In this document: positions 16,046 through 23,995 of the stretch, one piece after another
Layout of the letters: every line of letters begins with the position of its first letter
Numbering within the stretch: position 1 is the stretch's first letter
NCBI GenBank assembly: GCA_964556755.1
Contig: CAZKXI010000008.1
Coordinates: 62,001-126,000 of the forward strand
Length of the DNA: 64,000 nucleotides
Source: UBA4085 sp964556755
Lineage (GTDB): Bacteria > Acidobacteriota > Aminicenantia > Aminicenantales > UBA4085
Reading direction: 5' to 3'
Position numbers and translations under genes: made by a program
Notes under the pieces: model-generated
Told to the model about the DNA's origin: nothing
The model's database searches: none
Seen by the model: only the letters and a program-made list of their open reading frames with translations

Positions 16046-17461
16046 ATGGAGTCGATCCGGGCGGACCTGGCGGTCATCGGGGGCGGCGAGGCGGGCATCG
16101 CGGCCGTCGTCCAGGCGGTCGAGATGGGGGCCTCGGTCGCCGTCGTCGAGAAGGATTCCCAGCTCGGCGGGGCCTGCGTCCACACCGGGACGCTGCCGAG
16201 CAAGGTCTTCTCCATCTCGACCGGCGTCTTCGAGCTGCTGTCCAAGCTCAAGAATTTCGGCATCAAGGCCGAGGGCGGCTTCAACCTGGACTACAAGGAG
16301 GTCCTGGCCAGCCGGGCCCGCATCACCCGCTGCGACCAGGGCGTCATCGGGGCCCATCTGCGGGATCCCAAGGTCAAGGTTATTCGGGGCCGGGCCGCCC
16401 TGCGCAACGCCCGGCAGGTGCTGGTTCAAACGCCGGAGGGCGGCGAGATCGTGATCGAAGCGCCCCGGCTCATCCTGGCTGCGGGATCGCGCCCCTTCCA
16501 GGTTCCCGGCCTGCCCACCGACGGGCAGGCCCTGCTCTCGACCGACGAGCTGGTGGATATGCCCGAGCTCCCGGCCCGCATGGCCATCATCGGGGCCGGC
16601 GTGATCGGCTGCGAATACGCCTTCATCTTCCGGACCTTCGGCGTCGAGGTCGTCCTGATCGAGAAGCTGGAGCACGCCCTGCCGGGCCAGGACAAGGACA
16701 TCGTCGCGGTCATCGAGAAGGAGATGAAGCGGCGCGGCATCCGCTTCCTGGCCGGGACCATGGTCCGGGATTACGAGCGGACGCCCGACGGGCGGCCCGC
16801 CGTCACGACCGACAAAGGCGAGCGCATCGAGACGGACAAGGTCCTGGTCTGCGTCGGGCGGACGCCGGCCACGGCCGGGCTAGGAACGGAAGCCGCCGGG
16901 ATCGCCCTGGGGCCCAAGGGGCAAGTCCTGGCCGACGACCGCCTGCGGACGAATGTCCCCGGCGTCTATGCCGCCGGCGACATCCTGGGCCGCTGGATGC
17001 TTTCGGCGACTGGCATCCTGGAGGGCGCGGTCGCGGCCGAGAACGCCCTGGGCGGGGACCGCGTCCTGGACGAGCGCTTCGTCCCCAGCGGCATCTACAC
17101 CCAGCCGGAGATCGGGTCCGTGGGCCTGTCCGAGGAGGCCGCCGCGGCGGCCGGATTCGAGCCCCTGGTCGGGACCTGCACCTATTCCGGCCTGGTCAAG
17201 GCCTGCGCGACCTATTCCTACATGCCCGGCCTGATCAAGATGGTCTTCGACCGCGGCAGCCACCGGCTCCTCGGCGCCCACGCCGTCGGCTCGGAAGCGG
17301 CCGAGCTGGTCCACCTGCTGTCGATGTCGCTGCGGCTGAGCGCCACGGCGGAGGACTTCGCCTGGTCCATCTTCCACCATCCCAGCCTCTCCGAGGGCTT
17401 CCGGGAAGCCGCCCGCGACGCCCTGGCCAAGGGCAAGGAGCCCGCCGGCCGCGTTCCTTGA
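16046..17461 (+). CDS. SthA/Lpd-like pyridine nucleotide flavoprotein
   Basis: 471-residue flavoprotein of the dihydrolipoamide dehydrogenase/transhydrogenase family. The FAD site is AVIGGGEAGIAA at 9-20; the redox loop reads GGACVHTGTLPSK at 41-53. Cys44 is kept but the second redox cysteine is Thr49, as in soluble transhydrogenase SthA, so a normal active disulfide cannot form. The NAD(P) Rossmann motif is IIGAGVIGCEYA and the second FAD motif is PGVYAAGDILG. The C-terminal HHPSLSEGF keeps the Lpd-like His-Glu pair. It follows the synthetase by 3 bases. Transfer of reducing power between NADH and NADPH, or use of reductant from the Ior pathway, is likely; exact substrates are uncertain. Confidence 0.8.
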   Translation: MESIRADLAVIGGGEAGIAAVVQAVEMGASVAVVEKDSQLGGACVHTGTLPSKVFSISTGVFELLSKLKNFGIKAEGGFNLDYKEVLASRARITRCDQGVIGAHLRDPKVKVIRGRAALRNARQVLVQTPEGGEIVIEAPRLILAAGSRPFQVPGLPTDGQALLSTDELVDMPELPARMAIIGAGVIGCEYAFIFRTFGVEVVLIEKLEHALPGQDKDIVAVIEKEMKRRGIRFLAGTMVRDYERTPDGRPAVTTDKGERIETDKVLVCVGRTPATAGLGTEAAGIALGPKGQVLADDRLRTNVPGVYAAGDILGRWMLSATGILEGAVAAENALGGDRVLDERFVPSGIYTQPEIGSVGLSEEAAAAAGFEPLVGTCTYSGLVKACATYSYMPGLIKMVFDRGSHRLLGAHAVGSEAAELVHLLSMSLRLSATAEDFAWSIFHHPSLSEGFREAARDALAKGKEPAGRVP

Positions 17462-17530
17462 CGTCGTCTCCCCTATCTTCATGACCTTCGCCTGATACGG
17501 CCCCCTGGTGACGGAGTTCCGCTTCGAGCC

Positions 17531-17558
17531 TTGACGCGGCCGGACCGGCGGACATAAT
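17531..17558 (+). promoter_or_regulatory. Promoter of the GH2 gene
   Basis: TTGACG at 17531-17536 and CATAAT at 17553-17558 with a 16-base spacer lie 30 bases upstream of the GH2 start. The 127-base gap between the Ior operon and this gene shows no terminator-like hairpin with a T run. Confidence 0.6.
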
Positions 17559-17588
17559 AGAGGCGGACCGTTCCTTCCGGAGGCGTCA

Positions 17589-19409
17589 ATGAAACGTCGG
17601 TTTTCCCTCACCCGAGCTGTGATCGTATCCATCCTGGCCCTATCCGCCGCGGCGGCCGCGTGGGGGCAGCCGGCCTCCGCGTCCGTCCCCCGGCCCGAAT
17701 ACCCTCGACCCGACTTCGTCCGGGCCGACTGGGCCAGTCTCAACGGCGAGTGGGCCTTCGCCATCGACGCCGGCGACTCGGGCGAGGAGCGGGGCATGCC
17801 GGCCGGCTGGGGCTTCGACCGGACCATCCGGGTTCCCTTCGCTCCCGAGAGCCCTCTTTCCGGGATCGGCAACCTCGACTTCATGCCGGTGGTCTGGTAC
17901 CGGCGCAACTTCGCGGTCCCCGAGGCCTGGCGCGGCCGGCGCGTCTTCCTCAACTTCGAGGCCGTCGACTATCAGGCCACGGTCTGGATCAACGGGCGCA
18001 AGGCCGGCGCGCACGAGGGCGGCTTCACGCCCTTCGCGCTGGACATCACCGACCTGCTGGCGGCCAAGGACAACGTCCTGGTCCTGCGGGCCCGCGACGA
18101 CACCCGCTCGCGCCGCCAGCCGCTGGGCAAGCAGAGCGACCGCTTCGCCTCCTACGGCTGCGTCTACCGCCGGACCACCGGCATCTGGCAGACGGTCTGG
18201 CTGGAGCCCGCCCCGGCCGTGCGGATCGAGCGCTTCAAGTCCTCCTCCGACATCGACAACGGCGAGGCCAACCTGCACGCCTATTTCAACGTCCCGCCGG
18301 GCGGCGGGACCTTGACCGCCAAGGTCTCGTTCCGCGGCCGGCCCGTCGCGGCCCAGACCAAGAAGGCCGACCGCGTCGTCCGCTTCACCTTCGCCCTCAA
18401 GAGCCCCCAGCTGTGGGACCTGCGCGCCCCCAACCTCTACGACGTCGAGCTCATCTACGAGAGGGACGGCCGGGCGGAGGATCGGGCCTCGGCCTACTTC
18501 GGCTTGCGCAAATTCGAGGCCCGGGACGGCAAGTTCTTCCTCAACAACCGGCCCCTCTTCCTGCGCACCGTCCTGGACCAGGGCTTCTACCCGGACGGGA
18601 TCATGACGGCGCCGGACGACGCGGCTCTGCGGCGGGACATCGAGCTGTCGATGAGCCTGGGCTTCGACGGGGCCCGCCTGCACCAGAAGGTCTTCGAGCG
18701 CCGCTTCCTCCACTGGGCCGACAAGCTGGGCTACCTGGTCTGGGGCGAGTTCCCCGACTGGGGCCTCGACATCGGCCGGGCCGAGGCCTTCCTGACCTTC
18801 AGCCGCGAGTGGACCGAGGCCGTGGAGCGCGACCTCAACCATCCGGCCCTCATCGGCTGGTGCCCGTTCAACGAGAAGTGGGGGAGCCATGCGCCCGGGC
18901 TGATCCCCTCGATCTTCCGTCTGACCAAGATGCTCGACCCCTCGCGGCCGGTCATCGACGCCTCCGGAGGCTGGCACTACGTCTCCCCCGACGTCTATGA
19001 CGCCCACGACTACGACCAGGATCCGGTCACCTTCAAGGCCCGCTACGACGCCCTCCTGGCCAAGCCGCCCGTGATCTACGTGAACGGCGGTCCGGAGCGC
19101 AACGTCCCCTACGCCGGACAGCCCTACTTCCTGAGCGAGTATGGCGGCATCTGGTGGAACCCCGGACAGAAGGGCGAGGAGGCCTGGGGCTACGGCGACC
19201 GGCCCCGCTCCCTGGAGGAGTACCTCGACCGGTTCAAGAAGCTGACCGACATCCTGCTCGACAACCCGGCGGTCGCGGGACTCTGCTACACCCAGCTGAC
19301 CGACGTGGAACAGGAGGTCAACGGCCTGCTGGCCTTCGATCGCACGACGAAGCACGACCCGGCCTACTTCTTCAAGGTTCTCCAGAGGAAGGCCGCGATC
19401 GAGCGGTAG
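17589..19409 (+). CDS. Secreted glycoside hydrolase family 2 protein
   Basis: 606-residue exported glycosidase with a signal peptide at 1-26 (ending AAAAWGQ). The sugar-binding jelly-roll domain spans about 45-200 (SLNGEWAFAID, YRRNFAVPEAWRGRRVFLNF, VWINGRKAGAHEGGFTPF), followed by the immunoglobulin-like domain and the TIM barrel. The catalytic acid/base is Glu429 in WCPFNEKWGS and the nucleophile is probably Glu517 in FLSEYGG. GH2 contains beta-galactosidases, beta-mannosidases and beta-glucuronidases; I cannot choose among them from sequence alone. It is short for GH2, as no C-terminal domain 5 is present. It has its own promoter and GGAGG site. Confidence 0.87.
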   Translation: MKRRFSLTRAVIVSILALSAAAAAWGQPASASVPRPEYPRPDFVRADWASLNGEWAFAIDAGDSGEERGMPAGWGFDRTIRVPFAPESPLSGIGNLDFMPVVWYRRNFAVPEAWRGRRVFLNFEAVDYQATVWINGRKAGAHEGGFTPFALDITDLLAAKDNVLVLRARDDTRSRRQPLGKQSDRFASYGCVYRRTTGIWQTVWLEPAPAVRIERFKSSSDIDNGEANLHAYFNVPPGGGTLTAKVSFRGRPVAAQTKKADRVVRFTFALKSPQLWDLRAPNLYDVELIYERDGRAEDRASAYFGLRKFEARDGKFFLNNRPLFLRTVLDQGFYPDGIMTAPDDAALRRDIELSMSLGFDGARLHQKVFERRFLHWADKLGYLVWGEFPDWGLDIGRAEAFLTFSREWTEAVERDLNHPALIGWCPFNEKWGSHAPGLIPSIFRLTKMLDPSRPVIDASGGWHYVSPDVYDAHDYDQDPVTFKARYDALLAKPPVIYVNGGPERNVPYAGQPYFLSEYGGIWWNPGQKGEEAWGYGDRPRSLEEYLDRFKKLTDILLDNPAVAGLCYTQLTDVEQEVNGLLAFDRTTKHDPAYFFKVLQRKAAIER

Positions 19410-19419
19410 CATCCATCGG

Positions 19420-19605
19420 CTTCCGGGGAATGGCGGGCCGGGGTGTCGACCCGGCTGCTTGGTTGAGCCTGCACCGTTGTTCCGCCCGATGACCGGATTT
19501 GCGGCTGGATCTCGGCGTGGCGCTCCCCTCTGACTTTGACGACACGGGCTCAACCGGCGCTTTTCCGCCGTCGGCCGACACCCCGACCCGCTGATTCCCC
19601 GGAAG
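19420..19605. repeat. MITE-like dispersed repeat, copy B (inverted)
   Basis: About 186 bp directly after the GH2 gene, in reverse orientation to the copy near 3.3 kb. Terminal inverted repeats of about 30 bases, with one small gap, run from 19420 (cttccggggaat...) and mirror the end at 19605. Positions 19542-19578 are the 37-base block identical to copy A, and 19450-19469 is the second shared block. A further 15-base copy of the end motif (ccggggaatggcggg, first at 19423-19437) recurs at 19626-19640, just outside the element, suggesting a fragment of another copy. Confidence 0.7.
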
Positions 19606-19705
19606 CTGACTCGGTCTTGTTGTTGCCGGGGAATGGCGGGACCGACCCTGCGCTTTTTTTTGCGCGATTCTGGTAGAATAGCTCCGATCTCAGGGAGAAA
19701 GTGAA

Positions 19706-21565
19706 TTGGGCACAAAGAAGATCCACCGCGCGTTGATCGTCCTTGCGGCGATCCTGTTTATTTCGGCGCCGGGGCGGGCGGCCGCGACTCCTGCCGCGGA
19801 CAAGGACTATCATTTTCCCGAGGTTCGGATCGCCGTCCAGGTGGAAAGCGACGGGACGTTCCAGGTCGAGGAGCGGCGGACCTACGACTTTCGCGGCTCG
19901 TTCCGCTGGGCCGACCTCAGCATCCCCCTGGGCTTCGAGCGCAAGGGGGCCGGCGGCGTCATCGCCATCGAGGACTTCACCGTCTCCGACGAGGGCGGCC
20001 AGGCGCTGCCGTGCGAAGTCTCCCGGTCGGGGGCGGAGTTCAAGGCCAAGTGGTCCTACCAGGCCTCCGACGAGCGGAAGACCTTCGTCTTCCGCTACAA
20101 GGTCCGCTACGGCATCGTCAGCTACCCCGACGTCAGCGAGCTCTACTGGAAAGCCATCGGCTCCGGCTGGAGCAAGGCGACCGACGCGGCCGAGGTGACC
20201 GTCACCCTGCCCCAAGCGCTGGATTCGCCCCAGGACATGCTGGTCTACGGCCACGGCCCGCTGTCCGGAGTCTCGGAGATCGTCGACGCCCGGACGGCCC
20301 GCTTCACTGCCTCGGGCATCCCCGCCGGCCAGTCCATGGAGATCCGCGTCGTCTGGCCGGCCGGCCTCGTGGCGGGCCTCCCCGGCCAGGGCATGGACAA
20401 GGCGGCGATCATGGCCGAGGAGGCGGGCTTCGTCCAGGACACCATCCGCGCCGCGGCCGCGTCCCAGGACCGCACCGCCCGCAAGGCCCGGACCGTGAAG
20501 ACCGCGATCCTCGCCTGGCTGGGCTGGTGGCTCGTCGGCTCTCTGGCCTTCCTCGCCTTCTACGTCCCGCTGTGGAAGAAGATCGGGCGCGAGTACCCGA
20601 TCCCCAGCGCTCCCGAATATTTCCACGAGCCTCCCTCCGAGCTGTCTCCGGCTCTGGTCGAGAGCCTCCGGACGCAAGGCGGGGGCCCGTCCCCGCGGGC
20701 TTTCACGTCCGTCATCTTCGACTTGGCCCGGCGCGGCTTCATCCGGGTCGAGGACAAGCAGGTCGAGAAGAGCGGGCTCTTCGGCCCCAAGATGAAGGAG
20801 GAGACGATCCTGACCCTGGTCGACCTGGAGCCCCGTTCGGCGGCCCGGCGGGACGGCGCTCTGCTGCCTCTCGAGCGCTCGGTCCTGGAGGTCGTCTTCG
20901 GAGAGGCCGGCGGCGGACAGGTCAAGCCCGGCGACTCGCTGACCTTGGGCGACCTGAAGGACTGGCTGCGGAAGAAGTCGGTCGACTTCCAGAAGTGGTT
21001 CAAGGCCTGGAAGAAAGAGATCAAGGCCGAAGCCGACCAGCGGGGCTTCCTGGAGGCGGGGACCGAGAAGCAGCGCAAGACGATGGGCGTCGCCTCCATC
21101 CCCATCGGCCTGTTGACCATGAACATCCCGCTCATCATCCTGGCCGGCGCCCTCGTCCCCAAGCTGGCCCGGCGGACGATGGCCTGGGCCGAGGAGGACG
21201 CCAAGTGGAAGGGCCTGGAGAAGTTCATCAAGGACTTCGGCGAGTTCAAGGACCTGCCGCCGCAGGCCTATGTGCTCTGGGAGAGCTACCTCGTCTACGG
21301 CATCCTCTTCGGACACGCCTCCAAGATCCTCAAGGCGCTGCCGGTGATCCTGCAGGACCAGCGCGCGCCCTCGCCCCGCTGGTATCCGGGCTTGAGCGCG
21401 TCCAATCTGGCCGGCATCACCTCCTTCGCCAAGGGCATCGAGTCCACGGCCAACGCCATCCAGGCCGCGAGCACCCAGGCCTCCCACTACTCCTCGGGCG
21501 GCGGCGGGGGATTCAGCGGCGGCGGCGGAGGGGGCGCCGGTGGGGGCGGGGGCGGGGCCGGATGA
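19706..21565 (+). CDS. DUF2207 membrane protein with glycine-rich tail
   Basis: 619-residue membrane protein. A signal peptide (KIHRALIVLAAILFISAPG) leads into the DUF2207 domain, an extracytoplasmic beta domain (FQVEERRTYDFRGSFRWADL...). A transmembrane segment near 270-290 (ILAWLGWWLVGSLAFLAFYV) comes next, then a cytoplasmic part. Another hydrophobic pair lies near 470-490 (SIPIGLLTMNIPLIILAGAL). The end is a run of Gly broken by Ser, Phe and Ala. The start is TTG at 19706 with AGGGAG eight bases upstream. DUF2207 proteins are widespread and lack an assigned biochemical role; the Gly-rich C-terminus is usual in the family. Confidence 0.83.
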   Translation: MGTKKIHRALIVLAAILFISAPGRAAATPAADKDYHFPEVRIAVQVESDGTFQVEERRTYDFRGSFRWADLSIPLGFERKGAGGVIAIEDFTVSDEGGQALPCEVSRSGAEFKAKWSYQASDERKTFVFRYKVRYGIVSYPDVSELYWKAIGSGWSKATDAAEVTVTLPQALDSPQDMLVYGHGPLSGVSEIVDARTARFTASGIPAGQSMEIRVVWPAGLVAGLPGQGMDKAAIMAEEAGFVQDTIRAAAASQDRTARKARTVKTAILAWLGWWLVGSLAFLAFYVPLWKKIGREYPIPSAPEYFHEPPSELSPALVESLRTQGGGPSPRAFTSVIFDLARRGFIRVEDKQVEKSGLFGPKMKEETILTLVDLEPRSAARRDGALLPLERSVLEVVFGEAGGGQVKPGDSLTLGDLKDWLRKKSVDFQKWFKAWKKEIKAEADQRGFLEAGTEKQRKTMGVASIPIGLLTMNIPLIILAGALVPKLARRTMAWAEEDAKWKGLEKFIKDFGEFKDLPPQAYVLWESYLVYGILFGHASKILKALPVILQDQRAPSPRWYPGLSASNLAGITSFAKGIESTANAIQAASTQASHYSSGGGGGFSGGGGGGAGGGGGGAG

Positions 21566-21639
21566 TCGAGGGCGCGGCCGCGGGGAGCCGCTGAGAGCGG
21601 TTTCCCTCCGGCGGCGCGGTTCTGATACAATCGATGCCG

Positions 21640-22563
21640 ATGAAGCCTGCGGTGTCGGCCGCCGTCCTGGTTGGGGCCCTGGGTCTGGGCGCGATTCTGA
21701 TCGCCTCGGGGCGCCCGCCGTCGCGCTCGACCGTTCTGGGTCAAATGGCCTCCAGACTCGCGGCCTTGCTTCCCGGGCAGGCCGCCGGCTGGACGGCCAA
21801 GCCCCCCGACGCGGCCTATGATGCCGAGACGATCTTCGACTACATCGACGGGGCCGGCGAGGTCTACCGGGCCTACAACATGAAGGCTTTGCTCTCCCGG
21901 CGCTACGGGAAGGCCGGCGGGCCGGACATCATCGCCGATCTCTTCGATATGGGCTCCGCGGCCGACGCTTTCGGCGTCTTTACTCACGACCTGGACGGCG
22001 AGGACTGGGGGATCGGACAAGGCAGTCTCTATAAAGGCGGCTTGTTGACGCTCTGGAAGGGGCGCTTTTATGCCGCCGTCTACGCCGAGGAGGAGACGGA
22101 TGCCTCCAAGGCCGCCCTGCGGGAGCTTGGCCGGAAGCTGGCCGAGGCGATCGTGGAGACGGGCCCCAAGCCCGATCTTTTGGCGGTCCTGCCGCCGGGC
22201 TACGACGATCCGCGGCGGGTCCGCTTTCTGCACAGTCCGGTCATCCTGAACTACCACTTCGCCGTCGCCCGGGAGAACGTCCTCGGCTTGGACGAGACGA
22301 CCGAGGCCGTCCTGGCCCGGGCCGCGGACAAGAGCGCGTTGATCGTGGTCCGCTATCCCGATGACGGGAAGGCGGCGGCGGCCCTATCCGGATTTCAGGC
22401 CGCCCTGATGCCGGGGGCTGAGAAAGGCGGCGCCGTCCGGGCCGCGGATGGGACCTGGACGCTCGCGTCCCAGCAAGGCCGGACCGTGGCCGTCCTCATG
22501 AAGGCGCCCTCCGCCGAAGCGGCCGCCGGCGTATCGGCCCAGGTCTTGAGGCGAATCCGCTAG
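21640..22563 (+). CDS. DUF6599-type secreted protein
   Basis: 307-residue protein with an N-terminal hydrophobic segment (VSAAVLVGALGLGAILIASG), likely a signal peptide or anchor. The core has FDYIDGAGEVYRAYNMKALL and DLFDMGSAADAFGVFTHDLD, the pattern of DUF6599 proteins of Acidobacteriota-like genomes, where a YI(D/N)GGAE segment precedes a D(M)xSxxDAFGV segment. A possible -10 box TACAAT at 21626-21631 sits so close that ATG 21640 would be nearly leaderless; in-frame ATG 21634 is the alternative start. No ribosome-binding site is evident. The gene is followed 21 bases later by the DUF362 gene. Function unknown. Confidence 0.72.
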   Translation: MKPAVSAAVLVGALGLGAILIASGRPPSRSTVLGQMASRLAALLPGQAAGWTAKPPDAAYDAETIFDYIDGAGEVYRAYNMKALLSRRYGKAGGPDIIADLFDMGSAADAFGVFTHDLDGEDWGIGQGSLYKGGLLTLWKGRFYAAVYAEEETDASKAALRELGRKLAEAIVETGPKPDLLAVLPPGYDDPRRVRFLHSPVILNYHFAVARENVLGLDETTEAVLARAADKSALIVVRYPDDGKAAAALSGFQAALMPGAEKGGAVRAADGTWTLASQQGRTVAVLMKAPSAEAAAGVSAQVLRRIR

Positions 22564-22584
22564 AAGGTCGACAAGGAGAAGGCC

Positions 22585-23529
22585 ATGGAGAAGAGAAGGC
22601 TGAATCGACGCGATTTCTTGAAGGCGGCGGCGACGGTCGCCCCCGTGGCCGGGATGGTGGGCTGCTGCTGCACCGGACCCCTCACCTCGGACAAGCCGAA
22701 AGTGACTCCGGCCGGACAGGCCACCATCACCTCGATGAGCCGCGGCTCCAAGTCGCGGGTCGTCCTCATCCGCGACGCCCAGGCCGTCGGTGAGGGCCGC
22801 CGCATCAACGGCCCGGTCATCCAGGCCATGCTGGACGAGGCGGTCATGGCCCTCTTCGACGAGCCGAATCCGGTCGCGGCCTGGAAGCGGATCCTCAAGC
22901 CGGAAGATGTCGTCGGCATCAAGACCAATATCTGGAACTACCTGCCGACCGGCTTCGAGCTGGAGCAGGCCATCCGTCAGCGGGTCCTGGACGCCGGCGT
23001 CTCGGCCGGCCGGATCTCCGTCCTGGATCGCGGCGTGCTGGACGATCCCGTCTTCAAGGAGGCCACGGCCCTCATCAACGTCCGCCCGGCCCGGGTCCAC
23101 TACTGGGCCGGCATGGGCAGCTGCATCAAGAACTACATCATGTTCGTGCCCAAGCCGTCCGAGTACCACGGCGACGCCTGCGCCGACCTGGCTTCGATCT
23201 GGTCGCTGCCGGTCGTCAAGGGCAAGACCCGGCTGAACGTCCTGTCGATGCTGACCCCCCAGTACCACAACGTCGGGCCGCGGGGGTTCTCGCCGAGCTA
23301 TCTTTGGAGCTACGGCGGGCTGCTGGTCGGCGAGGATCCGGTCGCCGTGGACGCCATCGGCTACCGCATCATCCAGGCCCGGCGCCTCCAGGAGTTCGGC
23401 GAGGACAAGCCGCTGGAGACTTCCGCCCACCACATCGAGCTGGCCGATACCCGCCACCACCTCGGCAACGCCGATCCGGCCAAGATCGAGCTCGTCAGGC
23501 GCGGCTGGCAGGAGGGGGCGCTCATCTGA
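22585..23529 (+). CDS. DUF362-family protein with Tat signal
   Basis: 314-residue protein. The N-terminus LNRRDFLKAAATVAPVAGMV is a twin-arginine signal, followed by a cysteine cluster (GCCCTGP) that could also be lipidated. The body (VVLIRDAQAV, ILKPEDVVGIKTNIWNYLPT, GLLVGEDPVAVDAIGYRII) matches DUF362, a family sometimes joined to ferredoxin domains; none is present here. Tat export implies the protein folds, possibly with a cofactor, before crossing the membrane. AAGGAGAAGG gives a good ribosome-binding site. Its stop overlaps the ATG of the FmdB-type gene. Function unknown. Confidence 0.78.
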   Translation: MEKRRLNRRDFLKAAATVAPVAGMVGCCCTGPLTSDKPKVTPAGQATITSMSRGSKSRVVLIRDAQAVGEGRRINGPVIQAMLDEAVMALFDEPNPVAAWKRILKPEDVVGIKTNIWNYLPTGFELEQAIRQRVLDAGVSAGRISVLDRGVLDDPVFKEATALINVRPARVHYWAGMGSCIKNYIMFVPKPSEYHGDACADLASIWSLPVVKGKTRLNVLSMLTPQYHNVGPRGFSPSYLWSYGGLLVGEDPVAVDAIGYRIIQARRLQEFGEDKPLETSAHHIELADTRHHLGNADPAKIELVRRGWQEGALI

Positions 23530-23930
23530 TGCCGATCTACGAGTATCGCTGCGGGGCCTGCGGGAGGAAGTCCACCTTCGTGACCCTGTCCGTGGGCGCC
23601 GCCTTGGAGCCGGTCTGCCAGCACTGCGGCGGCAGGGACTTGCGCAAGCTCGTCTCGCGGGTGGCCGTTTTGCGCTCGGAAGACAGCCGCATGGACAGCC
23701 TCTCGGATCCCTCCGCCATGGCCGGGTTGGACGAGAACGATCCCGCTTCCATGGCCCGCTGGATGAAGAAGATGGGCCGGGAGATGGGCGAGGACGCCGG
23801 GCCCGACTTCGAGCAGGAAGTCGACGAGGCCGTCCACGAGGCCGAGCACGGCGGGGTTGGCGGGGAAGGCGCTCCCGGCGGGGATGATGACGCCGGAAGC
23901 GCGGGCGACCCGGGGGACTTCGGGGATTGA
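23529..23930 (+). CDS. FmdB-family zinc ribbon protein
   Basis: 133-residue protein beginning MPIYEYRCGACGRKSTFVTL, the FmdB/CxxC_CxxC_SSSS regulatory zinc-ribbon motif, with the second pair in VCQHCGG. The two CxxC knuckles should bind one zinc ion. The rest is an acidic, low-complexity tail (DFEQEVDEAVHEAEHGG, then Gly/Asp-rich). The ATG at 23529 overlaps the previous TGA. FmdB-type proteins have been proposed as regulators, but a mechanism is not established. Immediately after its stop comes the long T run. Confidence 0.82.
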   Translation: MPIYEYRCGACGRKSTFVTLSVGAALEPVCQHCGGRDLRKLVSRVAVLRSEDSRMDSLSDPSAMAGLDENDPASMARWMKKMGREMGEDAGPDFEQEVDEAVHEAEHGGVGGEGAPGGDDDAGSAGDPGDFGD

Positions 23931-23934
23931 GGGA

Positions 23935-23971
23935 TTGATCCGCGGATTTTTTTTTTTTTTTTTTGTATTAT
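23935..23971 (+). promoter_or_regulatory. Possible promoter containing an 18-T tract
   Basis: TTGATC at 23935-23940 and TATTAT at 23966-23971 flank a homopolymer of 18 T at 23947-23964. The spacer is 25 bases, too long for normal sigma70 use; it would be 17 if the tract were 10 T. A 10-base palindrome (atccgcggat, 23938-23947) precedes the tract. The tract could instead act as the U run of a weak terminator for the upstream gene. Confidence 0.35.
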
Positions 23972-23995
23972 CGGCGGGGGGCAAACAGACCCGGG

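Noticed and set aside
13742..16675. 977-codon minus-strand open frame
   Set aside because: Antisense of the ADP-forming synthetase and flavoprotein genes, both with clear motifs on the plus strand.
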